Part shown: piece after piece, positions 1-6,078 of the stretch | How positions within the stretch are numbered: the first letter of the stretch is position 1 | How the letters are laid out: each line of letters starts with the position of its first letter | DNA from: an uncultured Anaerosolibacter sp. | GTDB taxonomy: Bacteria > Bacillota_A > Clostridia > Peptostreptococcales > Thermotaleaceae | Assembly: GCA_937948705.1 (NCBI GenBank) | Contig: CALECF010000248.1 | Coordinates: 1-7,412, forward strand | DNA: 7,412 nt | Direction of reading: 5' to 3' | Made by a program: the position numbers and the translations under genes | The notes under the pieces: model-generated | What the model was told of the DNA's origin: nothing | Databases searched by the model: none | The model's input: only the letters and a program-made list of their open reading frames with translations

Positions 1-171
1 ACATATGAATTATTAAAGGGATTGCCTTTCCCTGTATTTCGAAAAGTCCTAAAGAAGCCCCATCACTTTGTTGGTTGGATCTGTAATGGTTTGGCAGATT
101 ATTGGTATAATATATATGATTGCATAGCACGAATCCTACAAGCTATGGTTTTTAAGATAAAGATGAGGTGA
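1..171 (+). CDS. Doubtful 3' end of an open reading frame entering from the left
   Basis: Frame 1 is open from the first base to a TGA at 169-171, about 56 codons, and the stop lies 4 nt before the mnmE start, a spacing typical of an operon. The peptide is rich in aromatic residues, His and Cys (for example HHFVGWICNGLADYWYNIYD) and ends FKIKMR. I do not recognise it. It does not resemble the C-terminal R3H domain of Jag, which usually precedes mnmE in Firmicutes. A good promoter-like sequence lies inside the frame at 91-120, which argues for non-coding DNA, and an open run of this length can arise by chance. I lean towards a chance reading frame. Confidence 0.15.
   Translation, partial: TYELLKGLPFPVFRKVLKKPHHFVGWICNGLADYWYNIYDCIARILQAMVFKIKMR
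91..120 (+). promoter_or_regulatory. Probable sigma-A-type promoter for mnmE
   Basis: Two overlapping solutions are visible. TTGGCA (91-96) is followed after 18 bp by TATGAT (115-120). Alternatively TGGTATAAT (103-111) is a perfect extended -10 element with a poor -35. Either would start transcription at about 118-128 and give a leader of roughly 50 nt before the mnmE start at 176. The ribosome binding site GAGGTG (165-170) would lie inside this leader. mnmE may also be read from a gene further upstream. Confidence 0.5.
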
Positions 172-175
172 GAAA

Positions 176-1558
176 ATGATCGATGATACAATTGCAGCAA
201 TCGCTACTGCCCCTGGTGAGGCAGGGATCGGTATCGTGCGCTTAAGTGGTCCTTTGGCAGTAGATATTTTAGATCAAGTTTTTGTATCTAGTAAAGGAAA
301 GAGCATAAAGGATTTCCCTAGCAGGAGATTAACCCATGGATATATTGTTCACCCCCATACCCAGCAGAAGGTAGATGAGGCGTTGGTTGTCTATATGAAG
401 GGCCCCTATACCTATACGGCGGAGGATGTGGCAGAAATTGATTGTCATGGTGGCATCGTTCCGGTACGAAAAATACTAGGCCTAGTCCTATCCTTGGGTG
501 CAAGAATAGCAGAGCCTGGGGAGTTTACAAAAAGGGCTTTCTTGAATGGAAGAATTGACTTATCCCAAGCTGAGGCGGTGATGGATATCATCAGTGCTAA
601 AACAGAGAAGGGCTTCGATATCGCCCTAGGACAACTTGAAGGATCTTTGTCAAAAGAAGTAGGCAAGATACGAGATGATGTTCTAGAAATGACTGCCCAT
701 ATAACCGTAAATATTGATTTCCCTGACGAGGATATCGAGGAGATTACGTATCAAAGTTTAGAGAAACAAGCTCAGGCAATCGTAGAAGCCATTGAAGGGT
801 TTCTAGCTACGGCCCATACGGGGAAGATCATTCGAGAAGGATTAAAAACCGTGATTATTGGAAAACCCAATGTTGGAAAGTCTTCTTTGATGAATGCTCT
901 GCTGAAGGAATCAAGGGCCATTGTAACAGAGGTTCCTGGAACAACCCGAGATGTTATTGAAGAGTATGTAAGCATCCAGGGAATTCCTCTGAAAATTGTG
1001 GATACTGCAGGTATTCGGGAGACTGAAGATATCGTTGAAAAGATAGGTGTAGAAAGAAGCAAGGAATTTTTTAATAAATCAGATCTTATTATCTTCGTTT
1101 TGAATGGATCAGAACCTTTGACAGATGAAGATCGTCAAATCATTCACCTGGTACATGAAAGAAATGCCATTGTTTTGCTGAATAAGGCAGACCTTCCCAT
1201 GGTCATTGATGAGGAATGTATTCAGGAGATGCTGCCTGGTAAAAAAGTTATTAAGTTATCTGTAACGGAAGGTACTGGAGTAAAGGAATTAGAGGATACT
1301 ATTGTTCATATGGTCTATGGAGGGCAAGTAAAGCATCGGGATCTTTCTTTGGTTACCAATGTGCGGCATCAAAATGCCTTGGAAAGAGCCAAGAAAAGTA
1401 TGGAGGATGCTGTTACAGCAATTCAGAGGAATATGCCCCTGGATTTTGTAGAGGTGGATGTACGAAACTGTTGGCAGCACTTAGGAGAAATCACTGGCGA
1501 TACCGTAGGCGAAGATATTATAGATCAGATATTTGCTAATTTCTGTTTAGGAAAATGA
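176..1558 (+). CDS. mnmE: MnmE (TrmE/ThdF), tRNA U34 modification GTPase
   Basis: MnmE is a homodimeric GTPase that, with MnmG, installs the aminomethyl or carboxymethylaminomethyl group at C5 of wobble U34 in tRNAs reading split codon boxes. It uses methylene-tetrahydrofolate and GTP hydrolysis. The 460-residue length is normal for the family. An N-terminal folate-binding domain (about 1-120) and a helical domain surround an inserted Ras-like G domain (about 222-382). The G domain has G1 GKPNVGKS (229-236), G2 around TTRD (256-259), G3 DTAG (276-279) and G4 NKAD (336-339). The C-terminus FCLGK (456-460) keeps the catalytic Cys457 and matches the family's FCxGK ending. The ATG has GAGGTG 5 nt upstream, and the protein starts exactly as homologues do (DDTIAAIATAPGEAGIGIVR). 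It probably forms an operon with mnmG, despite a 133-nt gap that holds a palindrome. The gene is intact. Confidence 0.98.
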   Translation: MIDDTIAAIATAPGEAGIGIVRLSGPLAVDILDQVFVSSKGKSIKDFPSRRLTHGYIVHPHTQQKVDEALVVYMKGPYTYTAEDVAEIDCHGGIVPVRKILGLVLSLGARIAEPGEFTKRAFLNGRIDLSQAEAVMDIISAKTEKGFDIALGQLEGSLSKEVGKIRDDVLEMTAHITVNIDFPDEDIEEITYQSLEKQAQAIVEAIEGFLATAHTGKIIREGLKTVIIGKPNVGKSSLMNALLKESRAIVTEVPGTTRDVIEEYVSIQGIPLKIVDTAGIRETEDIVEKIGVERSKEFFNKSDLIIFVLNGSEPLTDEDRQIIHLVHERNAIVLLNKADLPMVIDEECIQEMLPGKKVIKLSVTEGTGVKELEDTIVHMVYGGQVKHRDLSLVTNVRHQNALERAKKSMEDAVTAIQRNMPLDFVEVDVRNCWQHLGEITGDTVGEDIIDQIFANFCLGK

Positions 1559-1561
1559 TTC

Positions 1562-1667
1562 GTTAGCAGTTAGCAGAAAACAATCTCTTGTAAAAAATGT
1601 TTGGATAACTCATTTATCTTGGTAATTTGAAGTTTTTAGAAGATGTTTTTAAGGGCTAACGGCTAAC
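1562..1667 (+). repeat. Imperfect palindrome with tandem heptamer ends between mnmE and mnmG
   Basis: The left end carries two exact copies of GTTAGCA (1562-1575). The right end carries two exact copies of GGCTAAC (1654-1667), whose reverse complement is GTTAGCC. The outer arms GTTAGCAGTTAGC (1562-1574) and GCTAACGGCTAAC (1655-1667) pair at 12 of 13 positions. Weaker pairing continues inward: AAAACAATCT at 1577-1586 pairs at 8 of 10 positions with AGATGTTTTT at 1641-1650, followed by A-rich against T-rich runs. The whole unit could therefore fold as one long imperfect hairpin. It starts 3 nt after the mnmE stop and ends 9 nt before the mnmG Shine-Dalgarno sequence. It lacks a compact stem plus U-tract, so it does not look like an ordinary terminator. 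It could be a REP/MITE-like intergenic repeat or an mRNA processing or stability element. Confidence 0.65.
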
Positions 1668-1691
1668 TTTATAACAAAGGAGGAAAGATAA

Positions 1692-3587
1692 ATGCTGGAT
1701 CGATTTGTTGCTGGTGCCTATGATGTGGTTGTGATCGGTGCTGGACACTCTGGCTGTGAGGCGGCGTTAGCTGCAGCTAGACTGAATTGTAAAACTTTAA
1801 TTTTGAGCATAAACCTAGAATCTGTTGCCATGATGCCTTGTAATCCTGCCATCGGAGGAACTGGTAAGGGACATTTGGTGAAGGAAATGGATGCATTAGG
1901 CGGAGAGATGGCGTTAAATATTGATAAGTCCTTTATTCAAAGTCGAATGCTTAATACAGCGAAAGGCCCGGCGGTTCATTCGTCTAGAGCTCAAGCGGAT
2001 AAAGTAGCTTACCACGTCGCAATGAAAAAGGTCTTGGAAAATCAAGAGAACCTGGATCTCAAACAAGGAGAAGTCATTGAAATCTTAGTGGAAAATAACC
2101 GTGTAAACGGTGTCGTATTAAGAACGGGTGCTATTTATCACTGTCAAGCAGTGGTTATGGCCACAGGTACTTACCTTGGGGGTAAGATATTCATTGGCAG
2201 TGTAAATTATGAAAGTGGTCCAAATGGCCTCGCATCATCGAAGGAACTTACAAGAAATCTTAAAGAGCTAGGATTGAAAATGCGCCGATTCAAAACGGGG
2301 ACACCAGCCCGGGTGGATGAAAAAACATTGAATTTTTCCAGAATGGAGATTCAGCCGGGAGATCAAGAAATCATACCTTTTTCTTTTATGAATGACACGT
2401 TAGAGAGAGAGCAAGTACCCTGCTGGTTGACCTATACCAATAAGGAAACCCATCAAATAATTATGGATAATTTACATCGGTCAGCTATGTACAGTGGTGA
2501 AATTGAAGGGACTGGACCCCGATACTGTCCTTCTATCGAGGATAAGGTAGTACGATTTGCTGATAAAGAAAGACATCAGCTTTTTGTTGAGCCTGAGGGG
2601 ATGGATACCCATGAGATGTATGTTCAAGGGATGTCTACCAGTTTACCTGAAGATGTTCAACTTAAGTTTCTTAAGACGATTCCAGGCCTTGAAAATGTAA
2701 AGATTATGAGACCTGCTTATGCCATTGAATATGACTGTATGGATCCTCAACAATTAAAGCTGACCCTAGAGTGCAAGGATATTGAGAATTTGTATTCTTC
2801 TGGACAATTTAATGGAACGTCAGGGTATGAAGAGGCCGGAGCCCAAGGATTGATTGCAGGAATAAATGCAGCCTTAAAAATTCAAGGAAAAGATCCTTTT
2901 ATCTTAGATCGTTCGGAAGCCTATATTGGTGTATTGATTGATGATTTGGTTACAAAAGGAACCAATGAACCTTATCGCATGATGACCTCCAGGGCAGAGT
3001 ATCGCCTCGTATTGAGACAAGATAACGCGGATCTAAGACTGACTGAAAAGGGATATAAAATTGGCTTGGTGAAAGAAGAGCGCTTCAAAAGATTGTTGCG
3101 CAAGAATGAGCAGATTATTGCCGAGATTGAGCGGTTAAAGAATACTACGGTTACCCCAGCGAAGGCCAATGAATTTTTGCGTGGGATGAATAGTGCAGAG
3201 ATTCATAGTGGATTTTCTCTCCATGATCTCCTTAAAAGACCGGAGCTGACCTATGATAATATCCGAGAGTTGGATCAAGAAAGGCAAACCCTGCCTAAAG
3301 ATGTCATTATGCAGTGTGAGGTTCAAATTAAGTATGCGGGTTATATCGATAAGCAGTTAAAACAGATTGAACAGTTTAAAAAGTTAGAGGTTAAAAAGCT
3401 GCGCCCAGAGATTGATTATGCTGCTATTGAAGGATTAAGAATGGAAGCTAGACAAAAGCTGAATGCGGTAAAACCTCTTTCCGTGGGACAAGCTTCAAGA
3501 ATCTCAGGTGTTTCTCCAGCAGACATATCAGTCCTATTGGTATACCTGGAGCAGCAGCGTAGAAGGAGAAGTGAAGGGAATGAATAA
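1692..3587 (+). CDS. mnmG: MnmG (GidA), FAD-dependent tRNA U34 modification enzyme
   Basis: MnmG is the FAD/NADH-dependent partner of MnmE in forming (c)mnm5 groups on wobble U34 of tRNA, in the cytoplasm. The 631-residue length is typical. The N-terminus holds the dinucleotide-binding GAGHSG (16-21). The block [17 protein letters not shown] follows at about 49-65, with a conserved Cys50 matching E. coli Cys47. The first GidA family signature, [14 protein letters not shown], is at about 275-288 and carries Cys279, the counterpart of Cys277. The second signature, [20 protein letters not shown], is at 371-390. The C-terminal helical region that binds MnmE and tRNA includes RPELTYDNI (from 516), [10 protein letters not shown] (546-555) and [19 protein letters not shown] (from 594). 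The ATG has a near-perfect AAGGAGG (1677-1683) 8 nt upstream. The 3' end overlaps the start of rsmG by 8 nt, implying shared transcription and coupled translation. No damage is seen. Confidence 0.98.
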   Translation: MLDRFVAGAYDVVVIGAGHSGCEAALAAARLNCKTLILSINLESVAMMPCNPAIGGTGKGHLVKEMDALGGEMALNIDKSFIQSRMLNTAKGPAVHSSRAQADKVAYHVAMKKVLENQENLDLKQGEVIEILVENNRVNGVVLRTGAIYHCQAVVMATGTYLGGKIFIGSVNYESGPNGLASSKELTRNLKELGLKMRRFKTGTPARVDEKTLNFSRMEIQPGDQEIIPFSFMNDTLEREQVPCWLTYTNKETHQIIMDNLHRSAMYSGEIEGTGPRYCPSIEDKVVRFADKERHQLFVEPEGMDTHEMYVQGMSTSLPEDVQLKFLKTIPGLENVKIMRPAYAIEYDCMDPQQLKLTLECKDIENLYSSGQFNGTSGYEEAGAQGLIAGINAALKIQGKDPFILDRSEAYIGVLIDDLVTKGTNEPYRMMTSRAEYRLVLRQDNADLRLTEKGYKIGLVKEERFKRLLRKNEQIIAEIERLKNTTVTPAKANEFLRGMNSAEIHSGFSLHDLLKRPELTYDNIRELDQERQTLPKDVIMQCEVQIKYAGYIDKQLKQIEQFKKLEVKKLRPEIDYAAIEGLRMEARQKLNAVKPLSVGQASRISGVSPADISVLLVYLEQQRRRRSEGNE

Positions 3588-4299
3588 TGTAGAGATTCTC
3601 ACTGAAGGCGCAAGAACCCTGGGTTTATCCTTATCAGAGCATCAGGTACAACAGTTGATGAACTATAAAGATTTACTTTTGGAGTGGAATGAAAAAATGA
3701 ATTTGACAGCCATCACCGATGAAAAAGAAGTGATGATTAAGCATTTTCTTGATGCTTTATCCTGTGCAACGGTAGACAAAATTAAAGAAAATGCTAAGAT
3801 TATTGATGTAGGTACGGGGGCTGGTTTCCCAGGCATACCTTTAAAGGTATATTTCCCCAAGATATCACTAACACTCTTGGACTCTTTGAACAAACGCATT
3901 AATTTTCTTAAGACAGTGTGTGACGCCATAGAGATTAAGGATGTTCAGTTTGTTCATGGCCGTGCTGAAGACTTTGGTACAAGTAAACAGCATCGAGAGA
4001 AATATGATATTGCAGTGGCCAGGGCTGTGGCAGAATTAAATGTTTTGAGTGAGTATTGTTTGCCCTTTGTAAGAGTAGGGGGATATTTTATATGCCAGAA
4101 AGGTCCTAGTATCCACGAAGAAATTGAGCGGGGAAAAAAGGCAATAGAGGCCCTTGGGGGTAGGATTGTGGACCGAAAGGATATAGCGCTACCTTTCAGT
4201 GATATTACCCATAACATTGTGATTATAGAAAAAGTAAAGAATACGCCGACAAAATTCCCTAGAAAAGCTGGAACACCGTCGAAAGATCCTTTGATTTAG
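3580..4299 (+). CDS. rsmG: RsmG (GidB), 16S rRNA guanine-527 N7-methyltransferase
   Basis: RsmG transfers a methyl group from S-adenosylmethionine to N7 of G527 (E. coli numbering) in the 530 loop of 16S rRNA. In several bacteria its loss gives low-level streptomycin resistance. The frame is open back to an ATG at 3508, deep inside mnmG. I chose the ATG at 3580 because AAGGAG (3563-3568) lies 11 nt upstream and the resulting 239-residue protein equals the usual Firmicutes length. Visible blocks are NLTAI (41-45), HFLDAL (55-60), the SAM-binding loop [10 protein letters not shown] (76-85), and the acidic end of the next strand LLDSLNKR (99-106). The conserved ARAVAEL (147-153), QKG (173-175) and the basic tail [17 protein letters not shown] (222-238) follow. 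The start overlaps the end of mnmG by 8 nt, so translational coupling is likely. Confidence 0.97.
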   Translation: MNNVEILTEGARTLGLSLSEHQVQQLMNYKDLLLEWNEKMNLTAITDEKEVMIKHFLDALSCATVDKIKENAKIIDVGTGAGFPGIPLKVYFPKISLTLLDSLNKRINFLKTVCDAIEIKDVQFVHGRAEDFGTSKQHREKYDIAVARAVAELNVLSEYCLPFVRVGGYFICQKGPSIHEEIERGKKAIEALGGRIVDRKDIALPFSDITHNIVIIEKVKNTPTKFPRKAGTPSKDPLI

Positions 4300-4300
4300 T

Positions 4301-4318
4301 CGTTTTCTAAACGTTTTT
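4301..4318 (+). terminator. Weak candidate terminator after rsmG
   Basis: CGTTT (4301-4305) and AAACG (4309-4313) can form a 5-bp stem with a TCT loop, followed directly by TTTTT (4314-4318). It begins 2 nt after the rsmG stop. The stem is short and has only two G-C pairs, so termination would be inefficient. The case for it rests mainly on position and on the separate promoter of noc just downstream. Confidence 0.25.
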
Positions 4319-4321
4319 GTA

Positions 4322-4348
4322 GAGCGAAAAATGGATTAATTTTCACTC
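4322..4348. repeat. Short inverted repeat between rsmG and the noc promoter
   Basis: GAGCGAAAA (4322-4330) and TTTTCACTC (4340-4348) are complementary at 8 of 9 positions around a 9-nt spacer. No U-tract follows, so it is not a standard terminator. It lies 24 nt upstream of the -35 element of the putative noc promoter and could be a protein-binding site or simply chance. Confidence 0.3.
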
Positions 4349-4371
4349 AAAAGGAAGGAAGTAAGGTGTTT

Positions 4372-4400
4372 TTGACGAATTACTAATAATACGATATACA
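4372..4400 (+). promoter_or_regulatory. Sigma-A-type promoter for noc
   Basis: TTGACG (4372-4377) and TATACA (4395-4400) are separated by exactly 17 bp, each one base away from the housekeeping consensus. Transcription would start near 4407, leaving a leader of about 114 nt before the noc ATG at 4521. This suggests noc is expressed independently of the mnmE-mnmG-rsmG operon, or in addition to read-through from it. Confidence 0.7.
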
Positions 4401-4504
4401 ATTAGATGAAATGATGGGGTTGGATACATATATGATGTAGCCCAAGATAAGACAGAAGTATTTCTGGATAGATTTTAATGGGTGCTTTTGTATGAGTTTC
4501 GTAT

Positions 4505-4510
4505 GAGGGG
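4505..4510 (+). promoter_or_regulatory. Ribosome binding site deciding the noc start
   Basis: GAGGGG lies 10 nt before the ATG at 4521. No comparable purine-rich site precedes the two in-frame alternatives, GTG at 4482 and ATG at 4503. This favours the shorter protein. Confidence 0.6.
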
Positions 4511-4520
4511 AAGATGGAAT

Positions 4521-5321
4521 ATGGTATTAGAGCAAAATACAACAGTGTTACAAATTCCTATAGATCTAATAAGGCCAAATCCGTATCAGCCTAGGAAAAT
4601 TTTTGCGAAGGCTAGCCTTGAGGAATTAAGTGCGTCCATTATAACGTATGGCGTTTTGCAGCCTATTTGTGTGAGAAAGATGGGCGCAGATCACTATGAA
4701 TTGGTTGCTGGTGAACGGCGCCTAAGGGCAGCCAAACTGGCTCAATTAGAAAGAATACCTGCCATTGTATCTGAGATGTCGGATCAAGATTCTGCTGTGC
4801 TGGCTTTGATTGAAAACCTGCAGAGGGAGGATTTGAATTTCATTGAGGAAGCAGAGGGATACCATCATCTGATTCTTGATCATCAATTTACCCAGCAGGA
4901 TATCGCAGAGAAGGTAGGAAAGAATCAATCTACGATTGCCAATAAGCTTCGCATTTTGAAGCTATCTAAAGTGGTGAAGGAAAAGTTGGTCGAGTGCGGT
5001 TTGACGGAGCGTCATGCCAGGGCGTTGCTAAAGCTTCCAGATGAAAAGTTACAGATAAAGGTTTTGGAAGAAGTTATTAAAAAGGATTTGACGGTAAAGA
5101 AAACGGAGAAGATGATTGCTGATATTCTGGAAGAGCTTTCTAAACCAAAGGAACTAGAGAAACGACAAAATATTAAGAGCGTGTTTAATTTTAAGATATA
5201 TCTCAATACATTAAAGAATGCTTTTAATGCCATTAAACAAACAGGGTTAGATGCAGAGTATAGACAGTTAGATAAGGGAGATCATATCGAAGTTGTCGTA
5301 AAAATTCCTAAAACCAAATAA
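4521..5321 (+). CDS. noc: Noc, ParB-family nucleoid occlusion protein
   Basis: In Bacillus, Noc is a CTP-dependent DNA clamp that loads at NBS sites, spreads, binds the membrane and blocks division over the nucleoid. From the ATG at 4521 the protein has 266 residues. The ParB N-terminal domain has PNPYQPRKIF (19-28) and the CTP-binding GERRLRAA (64-71), followed by ENLQREDLNFIEEAEGY (98-114). The helix-turn-helix region (about 123-148) reads GKNQSTIANKLRILKL, close to the Noc-type GKGQSTIANKLRLLKL and unlike the GKSRPYIANTMRLLNL of the ParB in this window. LTERHARALL (161-170), a TVKKTE block (191-196) and an ending in VVVKIPK also fit Noc. Its position between rsmG and parA is the standard one. 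Two in-frame starts upstream (GTG 4482, ATG 4503) would add 13 or 6 residues. Without them, no N-terminal amphipathic segment like that of B. subtilis Noc is visible. A terminator follows. Confidence 0.92.
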   Translation: MVLEQNTTVLQIPIDLIRPNPYQPRKIFAKASLEELSASIITYGVLQPICVRKMGADHYELVAGERRLRAAKLAQLERIPAIVSEMSDQDSAVLALIENLQREDLNFIEEAEGYHHLILDHQFTQQDIAEKVGKNQSTIANKLRILKLSKVVKEKLVECGLTERHARALLKLPDEKLQIKVLEEVIKKDLTVKKTEKMIADILEELSKPKELEKRQNIKSVFNFKIYLNTLKNAFNAIKQTGLDAEYRQLDKGDHIEVVVKIPKTK

Positions 5322-5338
5322 TTGATAATATAAAGCTC

Positions 5339-5370
5339 AGACTATAGATTTAGAATCTATAGTCTTTTTT
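5339..5370 (+). terminator. Strong intrinsic terminator after noc
   Basis: AGACTATAGATT (5339-5350) and AATCTATAGTCT (5354-5365) form a perfect 12-bp stem closed by a TAG loop, with a run of six T at 5365-5370. It begins 17 nt after the noc stop codon. It should end noc transcription and so separate noc from parA-parB. On the minus strand the T-tail is poor, but the stem could still mark the end of the opposing GDT1-type transcript. Confidence 0.94.
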
Positions 5371-5531
5371 GTTTAGATTTAAATTTGCGAAAAGATAAAT
5401 GGTAGAGGAAAAAACGACCCTCATAAATTCGATATAATGGAATAAAAGACGACCTATAAGGGTATTGATCCAAAGTGGGGTAAAACAACCTTAAAAACGA
5501 TTCAAAGAGGAAGTTTTACCGCAGTAAAGCG
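5371..5531. other. Non-coding region with several inverted repeats, possible element remnant
   Basis: No convincing gene is present. ACCCTCATAA (5417-5426) is complementary at 8 of 10 positions to CTATAAGGGT (5454-5463). A TATAAT (5433-5438) lies between these arms but has no -35 partner. ACGACC occurs twice (5414-5419 and 5449-5454). GGTAAAAC (5479-5486) and GTTTTACC (5513-5520) are perfectly complementary, extended after a 2x2 mismatch by CCTT/GAGG. TTTAC (5515-5519) can instead pair with GTAAA (5524-5528), giving two mutually exclusive hairpins. On the plus strand a stop-free run from 5446 to the TAG at 5533-5535 reads KTTYKGIDPKWGKTT and onward, but it has no start codon and is preceded by an in-frame TAA. 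It may be a decayed mobile-element end or the structured 3' end of the minus-strand gene. Confidence 0.4.
5479..5520. repeat. Inverted repeat just beyond the end of the GDT1-type gene
   Basis: The arms GGTAAAAC (5479-5486) and GTTTTACC (5513-5520) are perfect 8-bp complements. Inside them CCTT (5489-5492) can pair with GAGG (5507-5510), including one G-T pair. It sits 11 nt past the stop codon of the minus-strand gene, where a terminator hairpin would be expected. No U-tract follows on either strand, so a terminator role is unproven. Confidence 0.5.
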
Positions 5532-5801
5532 TTAGATTTTTCCCCATAGGGTGAGGGTACCAATAACGATGAAGGCTACACCTGCACTTAACTGCAAGTA
5601 GTGGGGTGGGATATATTTTGTAATATATGTACCCGCGAACACACCGATTAATGCACTCAATACCAAGGCGGAAGCAGCACCGATAAATACACCCAAAACT
5701 GACTTTGATTGGGTAGCCAAAAGCATGGTTTGAAGCTGCGTTTTATCTCCCAACTCTGCCAAAAACACCATCCAAAAAGCACTAACTATAATTTTCCACA
5801 T
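5532..5801 (-). CDS. Small GDT1/TMEM165 (UPF0016) family membrane protein, probable cation transporter subunit
   Basis: The 89-residue protein is one UPF0016 domain. It carries the family motif E-x-G-D-K-T as ELGDKT at 16-21, at the end of a first hydrophobic segment (about 4-15). Two further membrane segments follow at about 35-58 and 68-86. Family members (yeast Gdt1, human TMEM165, bacterial Mn2+ exporters such as MneA) transport Mn2+ and/or Ca2+, usually as two such domains in one protein of about 190 residues or more, with the acidic motifs of both halves lining the path. This protein is half that size, so it should act as a dimer with itself or with another half-size protein. No second copy is visible within roughly 200 bp on either side. 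The start is supported by GAGGGGG (5816-5810) 8 nt upstream of the ATG. It is the only gene on the opposite strand and interrupts the usual noc-parA adjacency. I saw no yybP-ykoY (Mn2+) riboswitch upstream. Family assignment is firm; the substrate is inferred. Confidence 0.9.
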   Translation of the reverse strand: MWKIIVSAFWMVFLAELGDKTQLQTMLLATQSKSVLGVFIGAASALVLSALIGVFAGTYITKYIPPHYLQLSAGVAFIVIGTLTLWGKI

Positions 5802-5809
5802 CTATAGAT

Positions 5810-5816
5810 CCCCCTC
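5810..5816 (-). promoter_or_regulatory. Ribosome binding site of the GDT1-type gene
   Basis: On the minus strand GAGGGGG is followed after 8 nt by the ATG at 5801-5799. This strong, well-spaced site supports the short gene being real and fixes its start. Confidence 0.8.
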
Positions 5817-5822
5817 ATAATT

Positions 5823-5831
5823 TGGTATAAT
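5823..5831 (+). promoter_or_regulatory. Extended -10 element, possible parA promoter
   Basis: TGGTATAAT is a perfect extended -10 on the plus strand, identical to the one upstream of mnmE at 103-111. The -35 position (TATAGA at 5803-5808) is poor. A start near 5838 would give a leader of about 240 nt before parA. A second weak option is TTGCCT (5916-5921) with TATAAA (5941-5946) at a 19-bp spacing. The region is A+T-rich, so chance matches are likely. Confidence 0.28.
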
Positions 5832-5953
5832 AATTTTATGATATTTAACTCTCGGTTTATAATAAGCAAAGTAGTTCGTTTATTTAGCCCGTATACTTTT
5901 ACATTATATTCATGATTGCCTGGGACTATTAATAGATATTTATAAACAACTCT

Positions 5954-6008
5954 CATGAAAGGTTATTTCCTTTTTTTTCATGGGACATTTTCTTTTTTTC
6001 CTTTTCAT
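5954..6008 (+). other. Pyrimidine-rich tracts and small hairpin in the parA leader
   Basis: CATGAAAGG (5954-5962) can pair with CCTTT (5969-5973) and CATG (5979-5982) around a T-bulge, forming an imperfect hairpin. It is overlapped and followed by T/C runs: TTTCC plus eight T (5966-5978), then TTTTCTTTTTTTCCTTTTC (5989-6007). The rest of the 277-bp gap between the GDT1-type gene and parA is plain A+T-rich DNA with no open reading frame of note. The tracts may be part of an attenuator, a bent-DNA segment, or simply low-complexity sequence. Confidence 0.35.
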
Positions 6009-6064
6009 TTAAGAAGGAATAGAAAATATTTTAACGAAATGTATGTATAGGAAACGAATCATAT

Positions 6065-6074
6065 GGGAGGTGAT
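6065..6074 (+). promoter_or_regulatory. Ribosome binding site deciding the parA start
   Basis: GGGAGGTGAT matches the anti-Shine-Dalgarno sequence almost fully. It lies 8 nt (counted from the GAGG core) before the GTG at 6079. The in-frame ATG at 6043 is upstream of this site and so is not favoured; a TTG at 6076 is too close. Confidence 0.85.
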
Positions 6075-6078
6075 TTTG

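Noticed and set aside
15..32. AAAGG/CCTTT and GGGA/TCCC short inverted repeats near the left edge, considered as the terminator of an upstream gene.
   Set aside because: The stem is only 5 bp and no T-run follows.
2300..2320. CCCGGG core inside mnmG, considered as a Noc binding site.
   Set aside because: The flanks (ccag-CCCGGG-tggat) do not match ATTTCCCGGGAAAT; it is explained by coding sequence.
3508..3579. Longer rsmG beginning at ATG 3508.
   Set aside because: It would overlap mnmG by 80 nt, has no ribosome binding site in place, and adds 24 residues that homologues lack.
4405..4440. Tiny leader ORF (ATGATG at about 4411 to TAG at about 4440) upstream of noc.
   Set aside because: Nine codons with no Shine-Dalgarno sequence and no regulatory residue pattern.
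5446..5535. Plus-strand stop-free stretch reading KTTYKGIDPKWGKTT, considered as a small gene.
   Set aside because: No ATG, GTG or TTG start in frame, preceded by an in-frame TAA, and it runs into the 3' end of the minus-strand gene; kept only as a possible remnant.
5802..6040. yybP-ykoY (Mn2+) riboswitch upstream of the GDT1-type gene.
   Set aside because: I could not find the conserved helix and loop blocks of that riboswitch on the minus strand; the leader is A+T-rich.
6043..6078. N-terminally extended ParA starting at ATG 6043.
   Set aside because: The very strong ribosome binding site lies inside the extension, and the family N-terminus begins exactly at GTG 6079.
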